From the NCBI RefSeq assembly GCF_000378305.1, contig NZ_KB899539.1, positions 552,570-616,569 on the forward strand: DNA of 64,000 nt, read 5' to 3'. The translations under genes and the position numbers were made by a program. The notes under the pieces are model-generated. The model saw only the letters and a list, made by a program, of their open reading frames with translations. It was not told the DNA's origin and made no database searches. Shown here piece after piece: positions 23,728 through 31,546 of the stretch (position 1 is the stretch's first letter; the number at the start of each line of letters is the position of its first letter). This stretch comes from Thioalkalivibrio sp. ALJ12 (GTDB taxonomy: Bacteria; Pseudomonadota; Gammaproteobacteria; Ectothiorhodospirales; Ectothiorhodospiraceae).

Positions 23728-24816
23728 ATGACCCACAGACCGCGCCGCCAAAGACCCGCCCGCAAGCGCCTGTACGCTGCCGCCGTCCTGTTCGGCTTGC
23801 CGCTACTCGCGTTCATCGCCTGGGTCACATGGACGGAGCAGCACCCGGAGCAGGAGCGCGAGTTGCGTGTGGAGGTCCAGGACCGCCTGCACGAGTGGTT
23901 TCCGGAGGTCATGGAGCTACCCGACGAGCTTCGCGGCTTTGTCCCGCGATCCACGGTATTCGACGACAGCACCCGCCCCGAAGTCGTGATGCTGCACGGG
24001 CTCGACGAGCCCGGCGATATCTGGGACACGCTGGCGTCCGCCCTCGACACGGCCGGCATCAATGGCTGGGAGTTTCGCTACCCGAACGATCAGGCGATTG
24101 ATCACAGCGCCGACCTCCTGGCCGAGTACTGGGAGACGCTGGAGGCCGAACAGCCCGTGATCCTGGTGGGCCACAGCATGGGCGGCCTGGTGATCCGCGA
24201 CTTTGTCACCCGCTGGCGACACCCCATCGACGAGGCTCCGCGGGTCGAAGGGCCACCCATTGCCGGCGTAATCCTGGTCGCCACCCCGAACCAGGGCTCC
24301 GACTGGGCACGCCTGCGCGTCTGGCTCGAGGTGCGCGAATGGCTGGCCGACATACGTGAGCAACGCTTTTCGCTTTTCGCCGGTCTTCGCGACGGCACGG
24401 GCGCGGCCAAGATCGATCTGCGGCCCGACAGCGAGTTTCTGGCGGACCTGAATCAGCGCCCCTGGCCAGAGGACATTCCCGTGCGAATCATCGGCGGCGT
24501 GGTACCCGAGCCGACCCCGGCGATGGAGGCCAGCCTGCGATCCCTGAGCGAGCAGTTCGGCATCGAGGACTTGCCCGCGCGCATCGAAGAGTGGTGGGAG
24601 GACACCAGCGAAGGACTGGGAGACGGGGTCGTGCCGATCGATTCCCTGTCACTGGAGGGACACCCCGAACCCGAGATCCTGGAGGCCTCGCACCGCGGTC
24701 TCCTGGTTCCCGGCCCCCTGACGGAATACCCCCCCGCGGTCGAACCGATCCTGCATATCCTGTTCGACTGGCGGGACGAGGACCGGCCTGTCCCCGCGAT
24801 TGACCCGCAGGACTAA
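23728..24816 (+). CDS. alpha/beta-hydrolase (lipase-like), membrane-anchored
   Basis: 362 residues. An Arg-rich start precedes one membrane helix (RLYAAAVLFGLPLLAFIAWVTW), so the enzyme probably faces the periplasm on an anchor. The hydrolase core has VVMLHGLDEPGDIWDTLA, the nucleophile elbow GHSMGGLVIRDF (Ser near 150), ILVATPNQGSDWARL and a C-terminal SHRGLL whose His could complete the triad. This resembles PGAP1/triacylglycerol-lipase-like esterases; the substrate is unknown. The ATG is only 7 bp after the inverted-repeat element and has no Shine-Dalgarno sequence. The frame is open back through the element's end, so the original start may have been replaced by insertion. Confidence 0.82.
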   Translation: MTHRPRRQRPARKRLYAAAVLFGLPLLAFIAWVTWTEQHPEQERELRVEVQDRLHEWFPEVMELPDELRGFVPRSTVFDDSTRPEVVMLHGLDEPGDIWDTLASALDTAGINGWEFRYPNDQAIDHSADLLAEYWETLEAEQPVILVGHSMGGLVIRDFVTRWRHPIDEAPRVEGPPIAGVILVATPNQGSDWARLRVWLEVREWLADIREQRFSLFAGLRDGTGAAKIDLRPDSEFLADLNQRPWPEDIPVRIIGGVVPEPTPAMEASLRSLSEQFGIEDLPARIEEWWEDTSEGLGDGVVPIDSLSLEGHPEPEILEASHRGLLVPGPLTEYPPAVEPILHILFDWRDEDRPVPAIDPQD

Positions 24817-24835
24817 CGTCTCTCCAGCGCAGGGG

Positions 24836-25573
24836 TCAGATCCCCAGCTCCCGCAGGACCTTGTCGATGCGTGGCACCAGGTGCGCATGCGGCGAGTCCT
24901 TGCGTACCAGCAGATGCATCGAGGTCACGTCCAGCACGTTCGAGGAGGCCACCAGCCGACCCAGTGCATCCGCCTCGTCGGGATAGGCCCGCTTCAACTC
25001 CCGGATCGTGTGTTCCGTCACCTCACTCATGTTGATCAGCACGTCCCCCTCGCCGACCGCCAGACGTCGCAGATTCTCCGACAGCGTGCCCTCGCGCTGC
25101 ACGTCCAGACCCTCCAGGTTGGCCTTGCCCCAGCCGTTCCCGGCGTAGTCCAGTACGCGGTATCCAGTAAAGTCCTCCAGCCGTTCCTTGGCCAGCAATT
25201 CGTCGCGCTCGGGGTGGTCCTCGCGCACGAAGGCCACCCATTCCGGTTCCGCCAGGGCGACCTCGCTCGCGATCAGATACTCCTCGCGCTCCGGCGTCAT
25301 GGTGGTAATGATCGCGTCGGCCTTGCCCTCCTTCACCAGCCGCTGCGCCTCCTCCCATTCGTAGGGCTCGTGGCGCAGTGGCACCCACAAGTGGGCAAAG
25401 GCCTCCTGCATCAACTGGACATAGTGGCCCGCGAAGCGCCCATCGCGATTGATGTACCCGTACGGCGCCTCGTCCCGGTCGCCCGCGATATGGAAGGCCT
25501 CGCGGTGATCGGCCACCGCCGGCACCGACAGCATGCCCAAGACCGCAATACCCGCTAAAAGCCGTCCAAACAT
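24836..25573 (-). CDS. periplasmic solute-binding protein, family 3
   Basis: 245 residues with a signal peptide (LLAGIAVLGMLSVPAVA-D). The two-lobed type 3 binding fold is indicated by DEAPYGYINRDGRFAGHYVQLMQEAF, EEAQRLVKEGKADAIITTMTPERE and GYRVLDYAGNGWG. Family members bind polar amino acids or similar compounds for ABC importers, or act as stand-alone sensors. No permease or ATPase gene is adjacent, so it may be an orphan binding protein. Clusters of Arg, Asp and Glu in the mature part suggest a salt-adapted surface. The final 'RELGI' is at the family's usual C-terminal helix. Confidence 0.88.
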   Translation of the reverse strand: MFGRLLAGIAVLGMLSVPAVADHREAFHIAGDRDEAPYGYINRDGRFAGHYVQLMQEAFAHLWVPLRHEPYEWEEAQRLVKEGKADAIITTMTPEREEYLIASEVALAEPEWVAFVREDHPERDELLAKERLEDFTGYRVLDYAGNGWGKANLEGLDVQREGTLSENLRRLAVGEGDVLINMSEVTEHTIRELKRAYPDEADALGRLVASSNVLDVTSMHLLVRKDSPHAHLVPRIDKVLRELGI

Positions 25574-25637
25574 CGCTCAGTCCCTCCATACCGTGCCGTC
25601 CGGGCCCCGAATCCGCCGGAGGTCGGCATCCCGTCAC

Positions 25638-27161
25638 TCAAGCCGCGGCAAGATTTACCAGCGGCACCAGACCAAACCAAAGCACATAGGCTAGCGATAC
25701 CGCCATCAAGCCGTCGATACGCCCGCCCGGTGCCCCGCGCTGACGCTCGCGCCACAACATCCATATCAGCCAGGCCGCATGCGGCACCACGAAATAGGCA
25801 ATGCCTGCATAGGCCCCCTGAGCCCAACCGGTCAGGTGGAATGCCGTTCCCGCAACCGCCGCCAGACCGGTGAACACCAGCGCCACACCGAGCGCACCAC
25901 CATTTCCCAGCCGCACCGCCAGGGTCCGTTTGGCCACAGCCGCGTCCGCCTCGCGATCGGGGATACCAGACAGCGTAATCGACGGGATGATCGCCAGAAA
26001 CAACGGCAGGCTCAGCCACCAGGGCAAGGGGTCCGTCCAGTCCCCCGCGAGGAACACGTACCCGCACAGCAACACGCCCAGGCTGTGGGTCAGCGCGACA
26101 TCCACCTCCCCGAGCCCGCGATAGCTGAGCTTCAGGGGCGGCGCCGTATACCCGATCGCGAGCACCGCCAGCACGCCCGTTACCCACAGCATGGGACCGG
26201 CATCGCCGGGCGCGACCGCGAGCAGCGCGGCAAACGCCGCCGCGAAGCCCCCCAGTGCCACCGACGTACCGGCGTTGATCTCGCGCAGGGACAGCCGCCC
26301 CTCCACCAGCACCCGCGAGCCGCCGGTAAAGGCGCTGTAGAAACGGTTCTGGCGATCGGAGCCGAAATCTACCCGTTCATTGACCAGGACCGTCGCCACC
26401 TCGAGCAGGAACAGGCACAGATAACCCAGCCAGAAAACCGGATTGCGCGACACACCGCCGTCCGGGGCCGCCGCCAGGGCCCCTGCGGTGTAGGCCACGA
26501 AGGTCATCGGGTAGAACTGCAGGCGCAGTGCCTGCAGCCAGCCCCCCAGCTTGAAGGCCGCCCGTTCGCGCAGGCTCTCGCGGCCATGCTCCAGGCGCAG
26601 CCCTTCCTGTCGTGCGCGCTCGAGCCACGCCTCGCGCTGGCGGTCATCGGCCTCGCGTACCGAACCCAGCATCAGCGAGCGCACCGGGCGGATGCCGCAA
26701 AAGCCCAGGGTCGCGCGCGCCATCGCGTTGATCCCCGGCTGGCGATACAACAACTGATGGATCAGTACCGGGGTATCCATCGTGGTAATCAGCTGTGCGG
26801 AGCGTCCCTGCAGCAGCCCCTCGTATCCGGTGCCGCCCTCGCAGCTGCGAAAGGCAAACTCGGGCGTCATCACGCGATCGAGAAAGCCCTTGAGCAGCGC
26901 TGGCATGGTGCCCCACCAGGTGGGAAAGACGAATACGAGATGATCGGCCCAGGCGACCAGTTCGCGCGCCGCGTCCAGATCGTCTTCCAGCGGCTGCTGA
27001 TTCGGCGAAGGCGTGTGAACGTGCGGGTCGAACTCGAGATTCGCCAGCTCCAGGGAGCGCACTTCCGCCCCGGCGGATCGGGCCCCGTCACGGTAGGCCT
27101 CGGCCAGCGCGCCGCACAGGCTGTCGGTACGCGGGTGGCCCAGGATCACGAGCACCTTCAC
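25638..27161 (-). CDS. fusion of a flavodoxin-fold quinone reductase and a UbiA-type prenyltransferase
   Basis: 507 residues in two enzymes. Residues about 1-190 are a Flavodoxin_2/NQO-like domain: KVLVILGHPRTDSLCGAL, the FMN/FAD-binding FVFPTWWGTMPALLKGFLDRV near 78-98, and GFCGIRP. Residues about 205-507 are a UbiA-family membrane prenyltransferase with eight or nine helices. Its two Asp-rich motifs are NERVDFGSD (first) and DREADAAVAKRTLAVRLG (second), which bind Mg-diphosphate of the prenyl donor. UbiA enzymes prenylate aromatic rings in quinone, haem and related pathways. The fusion suggests a quinone or related ring reduced and prenylated in one step, but the acceptor is unknown. Divergent from the START-like gene at 27276. 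Confidence 0.88.
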   Translation of the reverse strand: MKVLVILGHPRTDSLCGALAEAYRDGARSAGAEVRSLELANLEFDPHVHTPSPNQQPLEDDLDAARELVAWADHLVFVFPTWWGTMPALLKGFLDRVMTPEFAFRSCEGGTGYEGLLQGRSAQLITTMDTPVLIHQLLYRQPGINAMARATLGFCGIRPVRSLMLGSVREADDRQREAWLERARQEGLRLEHGRESLRERAAFKLGGWLQALRLQFYPMTFVAYTAGALAAAPDGGVSRNPVFWLGYLCLFLLEVATVLVNERVDFGSDRQNRFYSAFTGGSRVLVEGRLSLREINAGTSVALGGFAAAFAALLAVAPGDAGPMLWVTGVLAVLAIGYTAPPLKLSYRGLGEVDVALTHSLGVLLCGYVFLAGDWTDPLPWWLSLPLFLAIIPSITLSGIPDREADAAVAKRTLAVRLGNGGALGVALVFTGLAAVAGTAFHLTGWAQGAYAGIAYFVVPHAAWLIWMLWRERQRGAPGGRIDGLMAVSLAYVLWFGLVPLVNLAAA

Positions 27162-27275
27162 GCGAGGTGGCTCCCGGAAAGGGCCTTGCGACCGCTACGC
27201 CCCGGAACAGGGCACGTGGTGCATACCGGGTTGCCTCCCTGCATACTCGAAGTCCTCCGAACCCCGTCTCTGATC

Positions 27276-27737
27276 ATGCCCACGATCGAACACCAGGCAC
27301 ACATCCGCGCGGACCAACCCGATGTATTCGCCCTGATTACGCGGGTCGAGGAGTTCGTCCATTACAGCGAGGCCATCGAAACGATAGCGCGCGTCGGGGA
27401 GGCCCGCTACCGATGGGTCGTCCGCATCGCCGGCATTCCCCTGAGTTTCGATGTCGAGATCACAGAAACGGAACCACCGGAGCGCTTTTCCTGGCAATCG
27501 CTGACCGGCGTGCAGAATCGCGGCACCTATCACCTGACACCCGCGCAAAACGGCACGACGATCCACCTGCGTCTGGAGTACGAGCTCGACAATCCGCTGC
27601 TCGAAGAGACCGTCCGCCAGGCGGCCAAACCACTGATCCAGACCCTGAGCCGCGAGATCATCGACAACGTGGAAGCGGAGCTGCAGAAGTCACCGGGAAA
27701 AGGCATCGATCAGGAGGGTCCGCGCCCGGATCGTTAG
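27276..27737 (+). CDS. START/SRPBCC-fold protein (polyketide cyclase-like)
   Basis: 153 residues: MPTIEHQAHIRADQPDVFAL opens a helix-grip fold, followed by VEEFVHYSEAIETIARVG, YRWVVRIAGIPLSFDVEITETEPPERFSW, THL-type strands (GTTIHLRLEYEL) and a long C-terminal helix. Such proteins bind hydrophobic ligands; relatives include CoQ10-binding proteins and polyketide cyclases. Its position divergent from a UbiA-type prenyltransferase suggests a quinone-like ligand, an inference only. The ATG at 27276 has no good ribosome site; a longer open frame upstream is antisense to the UbiA gene and was rejected. Its stop overlaps the convergent phosphatase stop. Confidence 0.8.
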   Translation: MPTIEHQAHIRADQPDVFALITRVEEFVHYSEAIETIARVGEARYRWVVRIAGIPLSFDVEITETEPPERFSWQSLTGVQNRGTYHLTPAQNGTTIHLRLEYELDNPLLEETVRQAAKPLIQTLSREIIDNVEAELQKSPGKGIDQEGPRPDR

Positions 27738-28282
27738 ACCCCGGTAGCGGACAGGCTCAACAAATAACGCTGCTGGTCCGGGCTCTCGATCGCGCCGGGG
27801 CGCGCCCCGCGCACCATTGCGATGGCCTCCTCCGGCGCGAGGCCCCGTTCGATCAGCGTCAAGGCCGCAATCGTCCCTGCACGGCCAAACCCGCCACCGC
27901 AGTGAAAAATCACCCCTTCGCCCGCACGCAGCCGACGGTGTACCTCGGGGCCGACTTCGCGCCAGCGCAGCTCCCAGGGGCGATCCGGCGCCGCCATGTC
28001 ACCGATCGGCAGGTGCAGCCACGCCATCCCCGCCGCACGCACGGCCTTGCCCAGCTCGGGCACACCCAGCTTGTCCAGTTCATGCCCCTGGTTCAGCGTG
28101 ACCAAGGCCGTCGCTCCCCAGTCCCGGATCGCTGCCAGATCCGCCGCCAGGTCCCGCTGACCACCGGGCGCCTCCGGCTCGCACTTGCCGGGGCAAAGCG
28201 TCATCCCGATCGTTCCGCCTTCGGGCAGGCTCACCGTGCCGATCTCCAGGGAGCGGGCGGGATTGTCGCTAGTCTGAGTCAT
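27734..28282 (-). CDS. dual-specificity-type protein phosphatase
   Basis: 182 residues. The catalytic loop HCGGGFGRAG (near 128-137) is the Cys-X5-Arg motif of cysteine phosphatases. The fold markers GATALVTLNQGHELDKLGVPEL and WLHLPIGDMAAPD, where the Asp may be the general acid, match the CDKN3-like/tyrosine phosphatase group found in proteobacteria. A pair of Cys in LCPGKCEPE is characteristic of this subgroup. GAGAGAGG is just upstream of the ATG at 28282. Cytoplasmic; the substrate is unknown. The TAA stop overlaps the TAG of the START-like gene. Confidence 0.87.
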   Translation of the reverse strand: MTQTSDNPARSLEIGTVSLPEGGTIGMTLCPGKCEPEAPGGQRDLAADLAAIRDWGATALVTLNQGHELDKLGVPELGKAVRAAGMAWLHLPIGDMAAPDRPWELRWREVGPEVHRRLRAGEGVIFHCGGGFGRAGTIAALTLIERGLAPEEAIAMVRGARPGAIESPDQQRYLLSLSATGV

Positions 28283-28384
28283 CAAGCCTCTCTCAATCGT
28301 CCGGCGCCAAGGCCAGTCGTTCCGATCTCGGGCCCGCAAGGGCCCTTTCTGCGAACCAACGCCGCATCTCCCAATCCTACCGGT

Positions 28385-28528
28385 ATGGACACCCCGTTAC
28401 TCATCCTGGGCCTCCTGCTGGTCGCCAGCCTGGCCGCATTCTTTACCGGCGTACTGCCCTATCCCATCGGATGGATCATCCTGACCATCGCCTTCATCGC
28501 ACGCTTGCTCTTTCTGGCCGGCCGATAA
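28385..28528 (+). CDS. 47-residue two-helix membrane protein
   Basis: MDTPLLILGLLLVASLAAFF is a first helix; GVLPYP is a turn; IGWIILTIAFIARLLFLAGR is a second helix with a basic end. Such two-helix hairpin proteins are common and rarely annotated. It lacks a clear ribosome site but reads as a clean, compositionally real membrane hairpin, 35 bp before the phosphoribosyltransferase gene, with which it may be co-transcribed. No function known. Confidence 0.55.
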   Translation: MDTPLLILGLLLVASLAAFFTGVLPYPIGWIILTIAFIARLLFLAGR

Positions 28529-28563
28529 CATCCTTGCTGAAGCCGCGATGGAGAGCGCCCGCG

Positions 28564-29184
28564 ATGTCTGAAGCCCGCAAGATGCCGGTACAACTGATCA
28601 GTGTGGACGCGGTGGTCGACGCCGCGGACCGCCTCGCCCGCCAGATCCTGGACAGCGGCTTCCGGCCGGACACGATCGTCGCCATTGCCCGTGGTGGCTT
28701 CATGCCGGCGCGATTCCTGTGCGACTTCCTGCAGGTGCACAAGCTGCTGAGCCTCAAGGTGGAGCACTACACCTCCGGCGCCCGCAAGAAGCAGGCCGCG
28801 GCCGTGACGGTGCCGCTGAGTGGTGATGTCCGCGGTGAACGCGTCCTGCTGGTGGACGACGTCAACGACAGCGGCGATACCCTGGCCGCGGCACGCCCGC
28901 ATCTGGAGACCTTCAAGCCCAAGGCCGTGCGTACCGCCGTGCTGCACGAGAAGACCACGACCACCTGTCCGGCGGACTTCCGCAGCCACACCGTCCGCGA
29001 GTGGCACTGGCTGCTCTATCCCTGGGCGGTCGTCGAGGACGTCGGCCAGTTCATCCAGCAGATGGACCCGCCGCCCAGCCACCGTGTGGAACTGATCGAA
29101 CGCCTGCGCCTGGACTACGGCCTGGAACTGCACCCCGGCGAACTCGATCGCGTGATTCGCTACCACAGTCTCGAGATCCGCTAG
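28564..29184 (+). CDS. purine-type phosphoribosyltransferase
   Basis: 206 residues, type I phosphoribosyltransferase fold. The PRPP-binding loop is VLLVDDVNDSGDTLAAA near 95-111, preceded by VAIARGGFMPARFLCDFLQV and LKVEHYTSGARKK. It resembles archaeal-type hypoxanthine/xanthine transferases (Gpt-like) and may salvage purines, using PRPP to make nucleotides. The C-terminal 50 residues (LRLDYGLELHPGELDRVIRYHSLEIR) are extra compared with minimal family members. GGAGAG lies about 10 bp before the ATG. A second, different phosphoribosyltransferase follows 126 bp later. Confidence 0.85.
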   Translation: MSEARKMPVQLISVDAVVDAADRLARQILDSGFRPDTIVAIARGGFMPARFLCDFLQVHKLLSLKVEHYTSGARKKQAAAVTVPLSGDVRGERVLLVDDVNDSGDTLAAARPHLETFKPKAVRTAVLHEKTTTTCPADFRSHTVREWHWLLYPWAVVEDVGQFIQQMDPPPSHRVELIERLRLDYGLELHPGELDRVIRYHSLEIR

Positions 29185-29310
29185 GCCGAACACCGCTATG
29201 GGGTTAAGGGCACCGGCCGAGGCCTCCTATTTTGCTCAGACCCGCCCGTTTTCCTGCCCTCTCGGGCCTACACTCCAGGACAGTTCAACTGCGTACTGAC
29301 CGGAGGGCCC

Positions 29311-29964
29311 ATGCGTTTTCGGGACCGTACCGACGCCGGCCGGCGGCTGGCGCAAGCGTTAAACCGCTTCCGCGGTCAATCCGGCGTGGTGTATGCCCTG
29401 CCGCGCGGCGGCGTCCCGCTCGGGGCCGAGGTCGCGCGGCACCTGGATATGCCGCTGGATCTGCTGATCCCGCGCAAGATCGGCCACCCGTTTCACCCCG
29501 AATACGCAATCTGTGCGGTCCCGGAACACGGCGAGCGCGTCTGCAACCCCCGCGAGGAGGAGCGCATCGACCCGGAATGGCTGGAGCGGGCCGAGGCCCG
29601 CGAACGCGCCGAGGCCCGGCGACGACGCGAACTGTACTGCACCACGCCCGCCCCGGACGTCGCTGGCAGACTGGCGATCATCGTCGATGATGGCATTGCC
29701 ACCGGCCTGACCATGCGCGCAGCCATCCGCGACGCCCGGCAACGCCACCCCAGCCAGATCGTCGTCGCGATCCCCGTGGCCCCGGCCGACACGGCGGAGC
29801 TGCTCGAGACCGAGGTCAACCACGTGGTAACCCTGGACCGCCCGGTGTACTACCGGGGCTCGGTCGGGTCCTATTACGAATCCTTCGAACAGACCTCGGA
29901 CGACGAGGTGATCGACCTCCTGGCCACCGCCCACCGCTCGCGCAAATCCGATGTCTCGCGCTGA
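29311..29964 (+). CDS. phosphoribosyltransferase-domain protein
   Basis: 217 residues: MRFRDRTDAGRRLAQALNRF opening, VVYALPRGGVPLGAEVARHL, LDLLIPRKIGHPFHPEYAIC, and the PRPP loop LAIIVDDGIATGLTMRAAI near 125-143. This is the type often joined to a dienelactone-hydrolase-like domain in one polypeptide. Here the hydrolase is a separate gene that overlaps by 14 bp, a split version of the same module. An Arg/Glu-rich helix (ERAEARERAEARRRRELY) separates the halves. GGAGGG precedes the ATG. The physiological substrate is unknown. Confidence 0.85.
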   Translation: MRFRDRTDAGRRLAQALNRFRGQSGVVYALPRGGVPLGAEVARHLDMPLDLLIPRKIGHPFHPEYAICAVPEHGERVCNPREEERIDPEWLERAEARERAEARRRRELYCTTPAPDVAGRLAIIVDDGIATGLTMRAAIRDARQRHPSQIVVAIPVAPADTAELLETEVNHVVTLDRPVYYRGSVGSYYESFEQTSDDEVIDLLATAHRSRKSDVSR

Positions 29965-30598
29965 GCAACACGATGTGACCCTCGCCCTGGACGGGCGTCC
30001 GCATCAGGGGATCCTCGGCCTGCCGGAGACCCCGGCCGGGCTGGTTGTGTTCGCGCATGGAAGCGGCAGCAGCCGCCTCAGCCCGCGCAACCACCAGGTG
30101 GCCCACGTGCTGCAGGCGGCCGATCTCGCCACGCTGATGTTCGACCTCCTGACCGAGACGGAGGATCGCACCTACGAGAACCGGTTCGACATCCCGCTGC
30201 TGGCCCGTCGGCTCGTACAGGCCTGCGAATGGGCCGCTTCGCAACCCCGACTCGCAGGGCTCCCGATGGGCCTGTTTGGCGCCAGCACCGGGGCGGCGGC
30301 GGCATTACAGGCGGCCGCGGCGGCCCCCGATACCATCCGCGCCGTCGTCTCCCGCGGCGGCCGCCCGGATCTGGCGGGCGAGGCCCTGCCGCGGGTGGCG
30401 TCACCCACCCTGCTGATTGTCGGGGGCGACGACACCATGGTGATCGAGCTCAACCGCCAGGCGCAGTCCCGCATGCAGGCCACCTGCAGGCTCGCGATCA
30501 TCCCGGGCGCCACTCACCTGTTCGAGGAACCGGGCACCCTGGAGCAAGCGGCCGATCTGGCCACGGACTGGTTTACCCGGTGGTTGAATCCCGAATAG
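29951..30598 (+). CDS. dienelactone-hydrolase-like alpha/beta-hydrolase
   Basis: 215 residues: GLVVFAHGSGSSRLSPRNHQVA (oxyanion region), MFDLLTETEDR, the nucleophile elbow GLFGASTGAAAAL with Ser near 98, SPTLLIVGGDDTMVIELNRQA with the acid, and GATHLFEEPGTL with the His. The triad is complete. The ATG lies inside the end of the phosphoribosyltransferase gene, so the pair is translationally coupled and likely works together. Substrate unknown. Its last 26 bp overlap the convergent START-like gene. Confidence 0.85.
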   Translation: MSRAEQHDVTLALDGRPHQGILGLPETPAGLVVFAHGSGSSRLSPRNHQVAHVLQAADLATLMFDLLTETEDRTYENRFDIPLLARRLVQACEWAASQPRLAGLPMGLFGASTGAAAALQAAAAAPDTIRAVVSRGGRPDLAGEALPRVASPTLLIVGGDDTMVIELNRQAQSRMQATCRLAIIPGATHLFEEPGTLEQAADLATDWFTRWLNPE

Positions 30599-31025
30599 GG
30601 AGGGCCGGGTTTCCTTCCAGCAGCACCTTCAATTGGTCCAGGTCCTTCTCCACCGCGCACCGGTCCGAATCAAACTGCTCGTCGGACATCCCCGGCTGCC
30701 GGAAAAGGCTGAACACCAGCTCGCTCCCCTCGCCGTTCGGCAGGACACGCATGGGGTTGTGAACGATCACGCCCGAGGGGAGCTCGACATCGTGATCCAT
30801 CACACCGAGATCGTTGGGCGCCGCAAACCGTACCGTCACCCTCCCAACGGGCCCTTCCACGACCCACGCATCCCCCTCCTGTCGAACCTCCGAACGCGCG
30901 AGCCCCTCGGCCCATAACGGGAGATTTCTCGGATCGGAGGCAAAGGCATAGACATCTGCGGGAGTGCGCGCGATGGATACGGTCAGGTGCAGCACCTCGG
31001 CCATGCTGGGCCCGCAGGCGTCCAT
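30573..31025 (-). CDS. START/SRPBCC-fold protein
   Basis: 150 residues. From AEVLHLTVSIARTPADVYAF it reads as a typical helix-grip protein: DPRNLPLWAEGLARSEVRQEGD, GRVTVRFAAPNDLGVMDHDVEL, GSELVFSLFRQPGMSDEQFDSD. ATG 31025 lies 1 bp after the upstream VOC gene's stop and has GAGGG 8 bp before it; an internal ATG at 31004 is a possible alternative. It is in an operon with the VOC protein upstream. Ligand and role unknown. Confidence 0.8.
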   Translation of the reverse strand: MDACGPSMAEVLHLTVSIARTPADVYAFASDPRNLPLWAEGLARSEVRQEGDAWVVEGPVGRVTVRFAAPNDLGVMDHDVELPSGVIVHNPMRVLPNGEGSELVFSLFRQPGMSDEQFDSDRCAVEKDLDQLKVLLEGNPALPIRDSTTG

Positions 31026-31026
31026 T

Positions 31027-31506
31027 TCACCGGCCCTCAAAGGCTCGAACCAGGGCCGCGATGTCGAACTTCTTCATCTTCAGGAACGCCTGCGTGATCC
31101 GGGCCAGCGCCGCGGGATCACCGGGCTGCATCATCTCGTCCAGCACCGCGGGGACTATCTGCCAGGACAGGCCGAACTTGTCCCTCAACCAGCCGCATTC
31201 CACCTCCTGCCCGCCATCGGCCGTCAGCTTGTCCCAGTAGTAGTCGATCTCCTGCTGCGTATCGCACTTGACCATGAACGAGATCGACTCGTTGAACGGG
31301 ACCAGCGGACCTGCACTGATGGCCTGGAACTCCTGCCCCAGCACGAAGAAGGTGACGACCTCCACCGAACCGGACGGGGTGCCTTCCAGGGTGACCGAGC
31401 TCTCGACCCACGAGTTCTCGAAGACCGAGGCGTAGAACTCGGCCGCCTCCCTGGCCTGACGCTCGAACCACAGGTGCGGAACGAGTTTGTGCCGAATGGT
31501 CGCCAT
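31027..31506 (-). CDS. PhnB/3-demethylubiquinone-methyltransferase-like VOC protein
   Basis: 159 residues of the vicinal-oxygen-chelate fold: HKLVPHLWFERQAREAAEFYASVFENSW, VTFFVLGQEFQAISAGPLVPFNESISFMV, DYYWDKLTADGGQEVECGWLRDKFGLSWQIVP, a signature of the PhnB-like branch. The C-terminal tail DPAALARITQAFLKMKKFDI is typical. Cytoplasmic, metal-dependency uncertain. GGGAG lies 7 bp before the ATG. Downstream, 1 bp on, is the START-like gene. Upstream lies the split VOC gene with the inserted element, so these may once have formed one operon. Confidence 0.88.
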   Translation of the reverse strand: MATIRHKLVPHLWFERQAREAAEFYASVFENSWVESSVTLEGTPSGSVEVVTFFVLGQEFQAISAGPLVPFNESISFMVKCDTQQEIDYYWDKLTADGGQEVECGWLRDKFGLSWQIVPAVLDEMMQPGDPAALARITQAFLKMKKFDIAALVRAFEGR

Positions 31507-31546
31507 CACGTATCTCCCGCAAGGGCCGGGGCCTACTACTCTGACC

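Noticed and set aside
25779..27275. Upstream extension of the START-like protein on the + strand
   Set aside because: Antisense to the reductase/UbiA fusion; family sequence begins only at ATG 27276.
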